DNA from: Cladophialophora immunda
Lineage: Eukaryota > Ascomycota > Eurotiomycetes > Chaetothyriales > Herpotrichiellaceae
Length of the DNA stretch: 64,000 nucleotides
Assembly: GCF_000835495.1 (NCBI RefSeq)
Contig: NW_015622543.1
Location: 3,696,463 to 3,760,462 of the forward strand
Reading direction: 5' to 3'
Shown: piece after piece, positions 42,601 to 52,996 of the stretch
Layout: each line of letters starts with the position of its first letter
How positions within the stretch are numbered: the stretch's first letter is position 1
Program-made: the position numbers and the translations under genes
The notes under the pieces: model-generated
What the model was told of the DNA's origin: nothing
What the model saw: the letters and a program-made list of their open reading frames with translations, nothing else
Databases searched by the model: none

Positions 42601-43263
42601 GCCTACAAAAAGCTATGGATTCTGCTTAACCTTGGGTGCATTTTTGTTGGCCACGGGTTGGCATCTGATTTTCGCAAGGCTAACATTCACGTCCCCAAGT
42701 CTCAAACCGTCGACACGCAGTTCCTGTACCTCGCACCCGGCAAGAACCGGCGATTCTCGCTGCGATATCTCGCATGGGCAGTATTTAAGGAATACATTCA
42801 GGAAGAAACCACGCTGGACGAGGCAATGCAAATCGATGGGCATGATAGCATTGAAGACGCGCGGATGGCGCTACGCTTGTGGCGCAAGTTTCAGGAATAT
42901 GAAGATGCGGGCATCGCAGAGCAGATGATCGAGGACATCTACCGCAAGGGCACGAAATATGGCTGGAAACCTCCTCCCCGCAGTATCGGTGGAACATTAA
43001 TGCCCCTGGATGGTATTGGTACCGGAGCAGCAAACAGCGCTGTACAGAGCGGGAGAAACACCCCGGATTTGATGGCTTTGCCCTCGTCGGCGACCGGTAC
43101 ACCGTTGCCGACCTCACCACCTAAGGGAATTGGAAGCGTCAGCGGTAGCGGCAGTGGCAGTGGCAATGGCGGTTCAGTCGGAGGCGCGTTCAAGTTGAAT
43201 GCTGCGGGAGTGGGAAGTTTCGTTCCCGGCAACGGGATCATCAAGGAGAGTCCGCTCCGATAG
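39645..43263 (+). CDS. PAN2: PAN2 subunit of PAN2-PAN3 deadenylase
   Basis: Two exons, 39645-39773 and 39823-43263 (49-nt intron, phase 0), giving 1189 aa. PAN2 shortens mRNA poly(A) tails in the cytoplasm together with PAN3. The order is: N-terminal WD40 propeller ([36 protein letters not shown]); a linker that binds PAN3; a UCH-like pseudo-ubiquitinase region ([19 protein letters not shown], without the catalytic Cys); and a DEDD exonuclease. Exonuclease residues are ALDTEFVEL (D, E), a middle Asp in [10 protein letters not shown] and the last Asp in [12 protein letters not shown] Ser-Gly-rich tail ([10 protein letters not shown]) ends the protein. Exon 1 supplies [11 protein letters not shown], matching the usual PAN2 start. 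Intact and housekeeping. Confidence 0.96.
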
Positions 43264-43972
43264 GAATGAAGCAAAGAAACTGGGTGAATCAGTCGGAGTC
43301 CGCCAAAGAGATCCTAGAGGGCTAGACAGACGTGCTACTCTGACTTTCATGTTGTTTGCTGTCCGCTGTGTTTTGAAAATTCCACCAAAACCCCAATACA
43401 ATCATTTGGACTCTTTCGCTCGTGTAAAAAGCATTCGTGGCAGGGGCCTCAAAGCCCCCTCGCCCATTTCTGCGCCCCCACTACGAGCTCCTGATTGGTG
43501 TTACAAAGTCTCCACTAGAGGTGCATGATTGGACATCTATCCAAAATGGCTTAGTGCGAATCTATTTTCAGCTCGAGGCTGGCTCTCAGCCTCACTTGAC
43601 GATCGCGATCCCAAGCTGGTGAAACCGACAAGAAAGGCTAACAAACGATGGCGTCGCCTTCTCTTGGGTATACCCCGTGCTCTTGTCTGATATACTGGAG
43701 TCGGTAACTCTTGTTCCCTTGCTCTGGTGAATATCCTTCACGCAGCTGTGTGACCCTTGTCCTCTATATTTTGTTTGTTCTGTTGACACAACTGGTGTTT
43801 CATGACCAACTGAGGATTGGCACGCTTCCCCTGTCCCAACGCACCCGCTCCCGCATTTTGAAACGGACCGCCTCCCATCCGACACAGAGAGTCCCGGCAG
43901 GCCACGACATCCCAACGTTTATATCCTCTGTGCATCCTCGATCTGCCTCCGGGCGGCGACCCCTTGTCCAAT
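43264..43972. other. Intergenic region, PAN2 to MARVEL gene
   Basis: About 700 bp with no supported gene; it holds the promoter and leader of the MARVEL gene. Confidence 0.5.
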
Positions 43973-44856
43973 ATGCCCTCCAAGATGAAGTCACGCCCGC
44001 AGGTCTACCCACCGCTGGCCTTCCACATTATCCGCACGATCGCCTTCATCAGCGCCTCGATTGTCAGTGGGATCCTGATATACTTCTGCATGCAACTGCG
44101 GCACGATGGGTTTAAGTTACCCTGGACCTTTATTATTGTAAGTTGCTCGAGCCGGACAATCGACCCTCTTGGGTTGACCTCGTACTGACCGAACCTCAGG
44201 TCCTCGCCTCGACCCTCCTCTCTCTCCTCTCCCTCTTCCTCACCTCGTTCCTGTACACCTGCTTCTTCCTCTCACCGCTCTTCAATCTGATCCTCAACGT
44301 CACAATCTTCATCATCTGGGTGGTCGGCTACTGCCTCTTGACGTGGAACATGTACGGCACATTGGGCCACAGCTGCTCTCGAGCTAACTGGGCTTCCGAC
44401 GACGGAATGATGATCTGCCGCATCTACAAGGCGCTGTACTCGTTCGAGGTGTTTGGCCTGCTTGCCCAGATCGCGCTGATTGTGTTGGACGTGAGGACCC
44501 GGCGCGCGCAGACGAAGCTCGGGAGATACAATCAGATGGCCGCCGGCGCCGCCCGGGGTGGTGCGGATGTCAAACTGGACGACCTGAACAGACACTCGGA
44601 TTCGGGACTGCTCGGCGGACACGAGAGTTCCCAGGACGGGCTTCCCTATGGTATTGGAGATTACAACAGCCAAGCCGCTCATGAGTCGCGATTGGGCTTG
44701 CGAGACCATGCCGCCGAGTCGGACTACAGCAACGGCCACTCCGGGCGGGTCAGGGTGGACGATTTCAACAATTCTACCAGCAGCTTCGGCTATAACGCAT
44801 ACGCGCCGCATACAGGGTATGCCAATGGCGGGTACGGATATGAGCCACAACGATAA
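43973..44856 (+). CDS. MARVEL-domain four-helix membrane protein
   Basis: Two exons, 43973-44137 and 44200-44856 (62-nt intron, phase 0), giving 273 aa. Four membrane helices are predicted: HIIRTIAFISASIVSGILIY, the post-intron VLASTLLSLLSLFLTSF stretch, LNVTIFIIWVVGYCLLTW and ALYSFEVFGLLAQIALIVL. Between helices 3 and 4 is the usual extracellular loop with a single Cys (GHSCSRANW). The cytoplasmic tail of ~110 residues is disordered, Gly/Asp/Tyr-rich (NGGYGYEPQR). MARVEL proteins act in membrane apposition and vesicle traffic; in fungi they are plasma-membrane or eisosome-linked, but the exact role here is unknown. Confidence 0.9.
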
Positions 44857-45494
44857 AAGGAACATGATTAAAGGCACAGGACACAGGCGAGAACCTTCGC
44901 TGGAGAGGGTATAGGGTTTCATCTCTTTTGGCATTTCAAGCACGGTGCGCGTGGTAGCGGCGTCATAGGATCGGGGGATATCGGTTGGAATACGCGAGCA
45001 ACCAACGTATGGGCACCAACGGGTTGCGAATTCGCGCAATGTGCAAGCGAACATGGTTTCAAAGGCGAGACAAAGGGCAAAGGCAGTGTACAAGAAGGCT
45101 AGGGACCTCTGCGCTACATGAGTGTATTATGCCAATATCGTCTACTTCAATCCATCAAGCAACCAGCTGTTCCAGTAGCAGTTTCCGTGATGGAACCATG
45201 TGCATATTTTCTCCCGCAATACCGGGCTTGCATTGGTCCTCTGCATATTGTATAGCAGCCATCACTTGAGAGCCAGAATTGGACGACTTCATCAGTGGAC
45301 TTTAAGTACCTCCTCCCCTTCCTGCCTCTCCAGCCTTTAAGACAAACAAATTGGATCACCCCAGTTCTTGGTTCCTTATTATATGTACATATCTATGAAA
45401 ATTTCCTTCTTAATTCACAGGTTTCCCCCGCGCCTTTGCCGTATCCTGCATTCCATTCCCTTGTCGTCCCATCATTCCTGTCCCTGTTCCTTTC
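44857..45494. other. Convergent intergenic region
   Basis: Two genes end here (MARVEL on plus, PIP-box protein on minus). About 640 bp with no gene seen. Confidence 0.5.
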
Positions 45495-46529
45495 TTATGT
45501 ATCCTCGTCGCTACGCTTCCTCTTCCCCCCTGCACCACCCCCACCATCGGCCTTCGCAGACCTCGAAAACAAAGAGTCGAGTTTCTGCTGGCCCCTCTCC
45601 GCCCCTTTTTCCACCTTCACCTTCTCGCCCGCGAGCACTGGCGGGAGACCCTGCACTCTCCGCTTCGCGTCCTCGAGCAGCTCGATCTCGCGCTCGCGCT
45701 GGGCTTTGACCGTCGGCACGGACCACGAATTCGAGTTGACGTTCTTGTGCGCCAGCTTGTACTTTGACCCCGCGAGATGGGTGGTGTACGTGTTTGCGTC
45801 GATCTTCTTGACGTGCTGTATTCCCCGTCGAACCATGACGTCGCAAAGGTCAGCCGCGTGTGTCCACACCCGTATTGAATCTTGTAAAAACTTCCCATCG
45901 GAAAGGGTGGTAGAGAGGTAGTGTGTACTGACCTGATGAGCTACTATAAGCCAGTGATACTCTGTACCCACGGGCGCACCACTCCCCTTGGGGGCATTGC
46001 GTGCCCGGCGCTTGGTGGTCTCAAAGTCGATCTTCCAGAGGTCCGGTTCGAGTTTCGTCTCCTTCCAGACTCCCTGGTCGTAGTTCCACTTGTGTGAGCC
46101 ACCGATGGCCATGCCCGTGTACATCTGGCCGTGGAAGGACTTGAGAGCGTTGAAGCCACCCTGTCGCCCGCCACCCGTGGGTCCTTTGGATTTGGAGACA
46201 GGGACGCCGTTGTCGCCGTCGTAGTCCGGGACTTCTTCTTCGTCCAAAACCGCGGGGTCGACGGGATCAATGTCGTCAAAAGTGGGTGCCTCACTGGCGT
46301 TGCTGGTTGTGTCGATGTGGGCTTCGTTATTGCTTGGTGGGATTACGGTCTGTTCCTGTTCTTGCACTGCCTTCTCCCCAGGTTGAGGGTTTTCGGCATT
46401 CCTTTCCATCTTGGAATCAACGTCATCTTTTCCTACAGCGGGAGGAGAAGCTTTGACAGCGGACGAAGGCGTTTTGTCAGCTGCTGCAGTATCGGAGGCT
46501 GTCTTTGTCCTTTTAGAACGGCGAGGCAT
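45495..46529 (-). CDS. Conserved fungal nuclear protein with PIP-box-like tail
   Basis: Minus strand. The most likely form has two exons, 46529-45933 and 45815-45495. The 117-nt intron (GTCAGT donor, ATACAG acceptor) is in frame, giving 305 aa; unspliced it reads as 344 aa. It starts with a basic MPRRSKRTKTAS, then an acidic disordered region. The conserved core is GGFNALKSFHGQMYTGMAIG, HKWNYDQGVWKETKLEPDLW, EYHWLIVAHQ and DANTYTTHLAGSKYKLAHK. A Lys/Arg-rich helix follows, and the tail reads QQKLDSLFSR, which fits a PCNA-interacting box (Q-x-x-L-x-x-L-F). A KRKRSDED nuclear signal ends it. I recognise the core as widespread in fungi but cannot name a function; chromatin or replication association is inference from the tail. 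Confidence 0.8.
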   Translation of the reverse strand: MPRRSKRTKTASDTAAADKTPSSAVKASPPAVGKDDVDSKMERNAENPQPGEKAVQEQEQTVIPPSNNEAHIDTTSNASEAPTFDDIDPVDPAVLDEEEVPDYDGDNGVPVSKSKGPTGGGRQGGFNALKSFHGQMYTGMAIGGSHKWNYDQGVWKETKLEPDLWKIDFETTKRRARNAPKGSGAPVGTEYHWLIVAHQVSTHYLSTTLSDGKFLQDSIRVWTHAADLCDVMVRRGIQHVKKIDANTYTTHLAGSKYKLAHKNVNSNSWSVPTVKAQREREIELLEDAKRRVQGLPPVLAGEKVKVEKGAERGQQKLDSLFSRSAKADGGGGAGGKRKRSDEDT

Positions 46530-48517
46530 TCTTTGAACTCTGACAGAGAGATGGGTTTCGTTAGACTGGTGTGTACATATAATATAACCACCGCCTGTGT
46601 CTAGGTACCAAGTCCATAGTTTGGTGTTCGCGCGCGCAAATACGTCACTCCACCTTTCTACCCACGCGTCAAAGTGTATGGCATGATCTTATGCGAGCTA
46701 CCACACCGGTCCCCCAGCCTCCAAGAAGACCAGCAGATAATCACGCAGCGGCTTCTTCCTGAACACCGTTGAGTTCATCGATGGGCTGTCCAGTGCAATT
46801 GATCTGGCCCTTTCCCTTCGCCCTCTCCCAGATATGGAAGTCGAATCGTTCTCGCCCATTTCTGCTTTGCTGAATCAGCGTAGATCAGACCCCACTCAGT
46901 AGTAGTGAGCTCCAACCCGATCAAAATCCGCATTGTTGCCCGGGCACCAGGAATGCAAAACTCATGGTCCAGTTGTTGGTCCTAGTCTCCAGGGCAGGCT
47001 CCTGTCGCACAGCGACGGATTGTCATGCCATAGGCCGCATAGAGATCTCCAAGCTCTCGCGCCTGCTTCTAACCCAACGCTCCTGATCGCAGAAGTATAA
47101 TACACACATTATCATTACGGCTTGGATATCGCTCGACTGGCTTTGCTTGCAGACTGCGACCCGACTGGGAGATCGATGACGAGAACAGAGCCAAGGTGAT
47201 TTGTGAGGGGGCAACGCTGCTTCCCATGAAAGAGTCGAGGCTGTACCCAATTCTAGTCCGACTCCAATGCCGGACCTTGCAGTAAACAATAGGTACACGT
47301 TCGTCAGCAGCATTTGTGCGCCGCGAGGCTGAAGGGTTGTGGGCGGCTCGACCCAAGGATACTATACAACACCTCGGAAAACCGAGGTCCGATATTGTAG
47401 TTCGACATGGATATGGGCACAGTGTACCGATTCATGAAAGGAGCCGGCAAGTCGACCTGATGGACCAACTTCGTGTTACTGCTAGTACACTTCCAGCGAG
47501 AACAAACCTGACCGGTCTACGAAAGGCTTTCATACGGATACGATGGAAGTACACGTCCTATCGCCCTACTAGCGATCCCTACATTTCCTTGGTGTCATTC
47601 CATTTACAAATTACAACTGGTTGCGCTAGACTTTACGGACGTCGTACCCTTTGCAATGTCACTTTTCACATCCCTGTCGCAGACTAACCTCCCATATTGA
47701 TACTTCCGCTGCTTCTAGCTCAGACAAAAGTCCCTCTGATACACTCTTGGTCTCGTTCAGAATACAAGAAAGTATCAAGTATACCCCCTTTTTCTCTCTC
47801 TCAACCCCGGGCATTTCTCTCATCGTCCCCTAAGCTGATATCACGCACCACATCACCACCTGGCATGTGACAACAATGAATACGACAGGTTTCATGTTGG
47901 TAAGAGTTTACTGGCTACTGACGATTCCTAAGAGTGAGCAGTGCTCCTGGCAAACGGCATAGTACTTTATTGCTTCTGCGTCGACCCAATTGAATGCTTT
48001 CACGACGGTGACACAACCCGCCTCAAATGTCCGCCTGAGGCTGACTGGTGACAACGGTAAAGTTACACCTCCCAAATGCCAGCTCATCGATACAGCACAG
48101 GTACAGGCAGGCCAGTGAACAACAATTGGCTCTCCGCGGTGATTCAGTTGACGGGGCTCTTCACTCTAACAGCTCAAGCCCCTTTATACGCGGAGATTCG
48201 TCGCTACGCAGTCCTGTCTTTAACATACAAGTCTCCGCAAAAACAGACCCTTGCGCTGCAACTTGTGACCATCAGGCTGAGAATCTCCGGTTCGCTTCGT
48301 CAAGATGAGAGCCCAACCGCTTCTGAGCTGCACATGACCCCGACCCTCCAATCGTAGTATAACACGCTCGAGCGGAGCAATTTTATTTTGAGATATGATA
48401 ATGAAAGCCCGGGACTAAGTCTGCCATTTATTACCTGCGACCTACTCACCTCTTTCATCCAAGCTCTACGGATCGTTCTCAATAGCACAAACGCAGCTCA
48501 CGTTTCAACCACCCAAA
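46530..48517. other. Long intergenic region, 46.5-48.5 kb
   Basis: About 2 kb, the longest stretch without a supported gene. Frames are short and lack domain features. The right end is the promoter of the NYN gene. Confidence 0.5.
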
Positions 48518-49426
48518 ATGTCTGTTGCACATACTCCAACTTCAAGAAGCAGCAACCTCGGGAGCTCAACTAAGCTGAAGGTTCATATTTACATCGACAA
48601 CTCCAACATCTACATCCAAGGCGCGAAGACCTACCAGCCAGGTTCAAACCAAGATCCTGTGTCAGATCCGGCGTGGAGATATGTTGTTAGTCTCCTCAGG
48701 AATGTGCTTTGTCGAGAATCGGGGCTTGATCCTACCGTTGGGCTGGATGTCGATACGTTTGTATATGGCTCCGTTCCTCCACCTCACGATATCTGGCTGG
48801 CGATGGAACAGCAGGATGTTAAGGTCTTCAAGTTCGACCGAAGTCCAGTGACTGGAAAAGAGAAGCAGGTCGATATGAAGATGGGAGTTGATATGATCGA
48901 CCAAGCGAGCTAGGACAAATTCGCAAAGGTTCGAAGCGAGTTTATCATCGTCACTGGCGATGGAGACCTTTTGCCCGCAGTCGAGAAGATCAGTGAGAAG
49001 GGATTCCGGGTGCACATATGGTCATGGAGCAGTTCATTCTCAAGTGTCTACACATCAAAGTACAATGAAAGTGGCCCAGAAGGAAATATCAAATTGCACT
49101 GCCTGGACAAGTTCAAGGACGAATTCGGTTACAAGAAAGTCAGACATTCGGACAAGCCGTGCAGATACGGCAAATACTGCTTTGAAAATGTCAATTGCGA
49201 ATTCTCACATTCGCAGGAAGATAAGACATTCTTCGCAGAGACCGGGGGCTGCAAGCCGCTGCGGAAGGACAAAGAGTGCCGTTTTGGCGAATCTTGTAAA
49301 CGCAAGGATAAGTGTCCCTTTTACCATAACGAAAGTGAGCGGATCTGCCTTACCTGCGACCAGGCTGGACAAGGACACGGCGATGTGGGATCACCGGAAT
49401 GGCAGAGAGCACATGGCTCAAGTTAG
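48518..49426 (+). pseudogene. NYN-domain, two-CCCH zinc-finger protein broken by TAG
   Basis: One reading frame runs from the ATG at 48518 to the stop at 49426, but a TAG at 48911-48913 interrupts it. Sequence on both sides is coherent. Upstream is the start of an NYN/PIN-like RNase domain (KVHIYIDNSNIYIQGAK, first catalytic Asp, and VDTFVYGSVPP). Downstream is the rest of it (EFIIVTGDGDLLPAVEKI, late acidic residues). Then come two C-x5-C-x5-C-x3-H fingers (CRYGKYCFENVNCEFSH and CRFGESCKRKDKCPFYH). No intron with usable splice sites removes the stop. A single C-to-T change of CAG, in a CpA context, would explain it and is the RIP-type change, though no other RIP signs are seen. Alternatives: a sequencing error, or readthrough. 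The intact protein would be an RNA-binding/cleaving factor of 302 aa. Confidence 0.75.
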
Positions 49427-50434
49427 GTAGCTGAATAGATTATGGCTGGAAAGGGGGCCGCTGGAAGGCAATGGCGCGCAATATTGATGTCGTTGCGTCC
49501 ATCTACCAATATAAAACTCTAGCTTTCTGAGTATTCGATACGATCTAATATCTGATTACACTTTATTTCCAAACTCAGACTGAAGCTAGTCACTATTAGT
49601 AGTGCTAGTACTATCCCTTCTCATAGACGATATACAAGTAGCGATATAGAGTCATGTAGATAGGTATCGGCTGAGATTGGTGGCGAATGCGATGGACGAG
49701 GAGTGGCTACCAGGCCCACATGTGCCCTAAAGGACGTCTACGAGTAGTTGAGCTTCATGTCTTGTAGCTGGGGTATGCTCCGTGAGAAGTGTTGAGAGTC
49801 GAGAAGGGCCTCAGCCTTGCGTCTTGGTCGAATGATGTTGGTGATGTCACTCATGTCACCAGATGTTATACCCACTATTTGAATTCAAACACGTCCTCTC
49901 GCTGAGATACCTACTATGGGAGAATGAAAGAAGCGGTCTCGGAGAAACTCTACTGCAGAGCTTTAAGTCGTGGTCGTAAGATGCTGAGAAAGGCAAGCGT
50001 GGAGTTGGATCTGCAGGCGGCGGGTTGCGGGGGGAGGAATTGTGGAGCCCCGGATAAAATCCACCACAGTTTTTCCCCTCGTCTTGGCCCTCGCCTTCGC
50101 CTTCGCCCCCCTCCACATGCCCTCAATGCCTCAGACTGCGCCCTTGACATGTTGATTTTAGCCAGCCAATTGCCCATCCACAGTTGCCATCCCTCGCTCT
50201 GTCCCCCGTCCGGACGGTCGAACTCGACTTCGCCTTCCACTACCGCGGCCTTGTGACCTGCATGGACCTTGGACCAGATTTCCTCTCGCAAACCCCACAC
50301 CGCTAGCAAGCACTATGCGGTCGCCTTCTTGACTCCCAACTGCGGACCCCGTGAAAGAGCTGTCACGACGACGTCCAGCTCATTTCTTGAACGAGCCAGA
50401 ATTTGTCCAAGATTATGTCTAGGAACGGCAGGAC
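49427..50434. other. Intergenic region 49.4-50.4 kb
   Basis: About 1 kb without a supported gene; the right half is the promoter of the transcription factor gene. Confidence 0.5.
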
Positions 50435-52311
50435 ATGCACAAGGCGCGAGCCGTGACCCCTCGGCCGGATCCAAGCGCTGGAATCGCAGCGTCGAGCCCT
50501 GCTCGTGCTTCTGCTTCTCCCACCTCTACCGCCGCCGCCAAAACCTTTCAGTTCGTCACCGCAAACCCCTCCACCGACGCCGAACGCTCGCGGAACAAAA
50601 CCCTCGTCCGCTCCAATGCTTCCAACTACCACTGGCGCCGGGTCAAGAAATCCACAGATGGCGCCGCCGCGGCAAATCGGCCGGTAGCAAGACGTCGTTC
50701 GTCAGCTCGCAGCCATGTCAAGCCTTCCAAGAGAGTCCTCGCCCCTGCGACTCCCCAGACGATCGGGTCTTCCTCAACGGAAAGCGAAGATCGGACACCC
50801 AAGACCGAAGACGAGTCAATCGAGTTCATTACAGAGTCGCCTCCGTCAGCAGGAGGTGAGCTGGTGACAATCTCCAGCGCCAGTCTGTCCAGCTTGGTGG
50901 TCTCTGGGCACTATGACCCGTTCGAAACATATCCATGCGACTTGCCCAAGGAATTTGTTAGCCCTGTCCTCGATCAAGGTGAGTGTGGCCCCATTTGAAT
51001 GGAGCGAAAAGAGAAGGCTTACAGTGGCTTCAGTGAACAGCTTCCTGTCTCTCATGTTCCCGCCCGAGAAAGGGCAGACCCTAAGCCCACACTCTGAGAA
51101 ATGGCTTCAGATGACCTTTCGTGATCGAAGTCTCTTCCATGCGTCGTTGTTCTGCCAGCTCACGCGCAATCGCATTTTCCGTTTGTCGCCCGCCGAGTCC
51201 CCGGAACAAATGCAATGTTACACCGAAACCATCAGAGGCGTGCATCAAAAGTTCGCCGATACATCGATGAGCTGTGAGGATGAAAATATCCTTGCAGTCT
51301 ACGCCCTGTCCTATCACGGAGAGCCTCGGTCCCATCCGCCTGCTGCGGCACCATCCCAAGGTCCATTGACCACCTTGCAACTCCTTCATCTGTACGGCGG
51401 TCGCCTGCAGACTGTCAACGTGCATCTACAGGGTCTGGCCAAGATGTTGACTCTTCGGGGAGGCCTCTCCAAAATCAAGCTGCCCGGGCTAGCCCAAGCG
51501 ATTTCTTTGTAAGTGGCTGCTATCCTCCACCACCCCCACCAACATGAGCCTGACACTAACTTTGCCATTCTGAAGCGGAGACATCATTCTTGCCAGCCAG
51601 ACTCTGACCAAACCCATGCTGTCGTACGAGAAGATGCACGACGACGTCATCGGGCCGTTGAATGCGGCGTCGAGGAAAACCCATCCGCTAGTCGGTCTCG
51701 GCCGTGGGTTTCGAGTGCTGCCGGAAATCCTGGGCCCCGAGATGGTTGAGAAGCTGCTGATTGTGCTGAAGTGGATCATTCAGTACACGTTCGCCGTGGA
51801 CGACCACGTCAAGGACCGCCCGGAGGCCCAGAAACTGGGCTGCCTTTCGGACGAGAGAAATTTCGTGCAGCATAGTCTCCTGCTCCTGACGCCGCTCCCT
51901 ACCGAAGTCCAAGACGAACACCCCTTACTCCGACTCGCGCGGCTGGGCACTGTCATCTACAGCCTGCTGGTGGTGTTCCCGCTCCCGGCGATCGCCGCAC
52001 CCTTTCACCGGCTCGCCCGTGATGTCAAGGCACAGCTACTCGACCCGGCCATCCAACCGTGGTGGACCGACGCCTCCGACCTGATCCTGTGGGCGACGGC
52101 GATGGGGGCGATCGCGGCGATAGGGTCGTCGGACCGGCTCTGGTACCGCACCATCCTGGACGAGCTGACTCGGCGCCTCGACATCGGCACCTGGCCCAGC
52201 ATGCGCGAGCGGCTGGGCATGTTCCTGTGGTACCAGTACACGAACGACTCGGACGGAATCAGGCTCTGGACGGAGATCGAGGAGTCGAACCTGTTCCGCG
52301 TCCCAAAGTGA
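50435..52311 (+). CDS. Fungal-specific transcription factor (no zinc cluster)
   Basis: Three exons, 50435-50978, 51034-51508 and 51576-52311, with consistent phases, giving 584 aa. The N-terminus carries FQFVTANPSTDAERSRNK...WRR, the marker block of fungal regulators that have the fungal_trans_2-type regulatory domain but no Zn2Cys6 finger; no Cys6 motif is present. A disordered Ser/Thr linker follows. The helical domain has FLSLMFPPEKG, LQLLHLYGGRLQTVNVHL and LTLRGGLSKIKLPGLAQAI, characteristic of this class. The C-terminal half is helical through to RLGMFLWYQY. It is probably a nuclear regulator with targets unknown. The true ATG could lie further upstream, since the N-terminus is low in complexity. 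Confidence 0.85.
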
Positions 52312-52996
52312 GTCCACTACGTGGGCGGTGGCAGTGCAGGAAGTCACAAGGCCAATAGACACTGCGGTCAGTGGGCATTGCAGTCGTTTGGCTCACTTGC
52401 TTACCTGGGATTTGAGCCGGCGACCCGCATATGTATATAAAACCCCCGAGTATTCGTCCTTCACCACCTCTCTAATAACTAATCCCCTACCACTTTGCTC
52501 TTCCGGGGAAGGGCTATTTAGTCGCCTCGCTCAGTTGTCTACTCCGTTCTCCTCCCTTACTCGCTTTCTAGCTTCACCTTCCACTCTCATCTAATCCTCT
52601 TCGCCTCCGATCTGCTCCTTCCTCCCAGCGAAAGTACCATTTTCTGTTTAGATTTTCGCTCGCAACTGTAGCTAGGTAGCTTGGCAGATATACCCATGCG
52701 ACTAGGAGGCTACATAGCTTCGGCCCTCAGCGTACTACTTATGGAGTGCTCGGTGAGGCTGAACATTTTCCACACAGTTGGAGAGCGACGCCACAGCCTT
52801 CTGTATCAGGCTTAATGGACTGCGCCATCTCCGCCTTGGCTAGCACAGACGTCCTTCTCCCACCCTTCGTCTCCTTCGTCTGGAGAGGGAGCGAAACTGA
52901 CATGAAAAGAGCAAGATAGGCGCAGATTGATACTTATTACGCATTGTTCCACCGCTGCTTTCCTTCTTTTAGGAGGGCTGGCTCGACTGAGGTATT
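52312..52996. other. Promoter region of the caspase-like gene
   Basis: About 685 bp, strongly pyrimidine-rich after 52450. No gene seen. A TATA box lies at 52434. Confidence 0.5.
52434..52442 (+). promoter_or_regulatory. Candidate TATA box
   Basis: TATATAAAA is followed by a long CT-rich tract typical of fungal transcription starts. If it serves the caspase-like gene, the leader would be about 500 nt, possibly with a leader intron. Confidence 0.45.

Noticed and set aside
48911..48913. Stop readthrough signal of the UGA-CUA type in the NYN gene
   Set aside because: The stop is TAG followed by GAC, which does not match the known fungal readthrough context.
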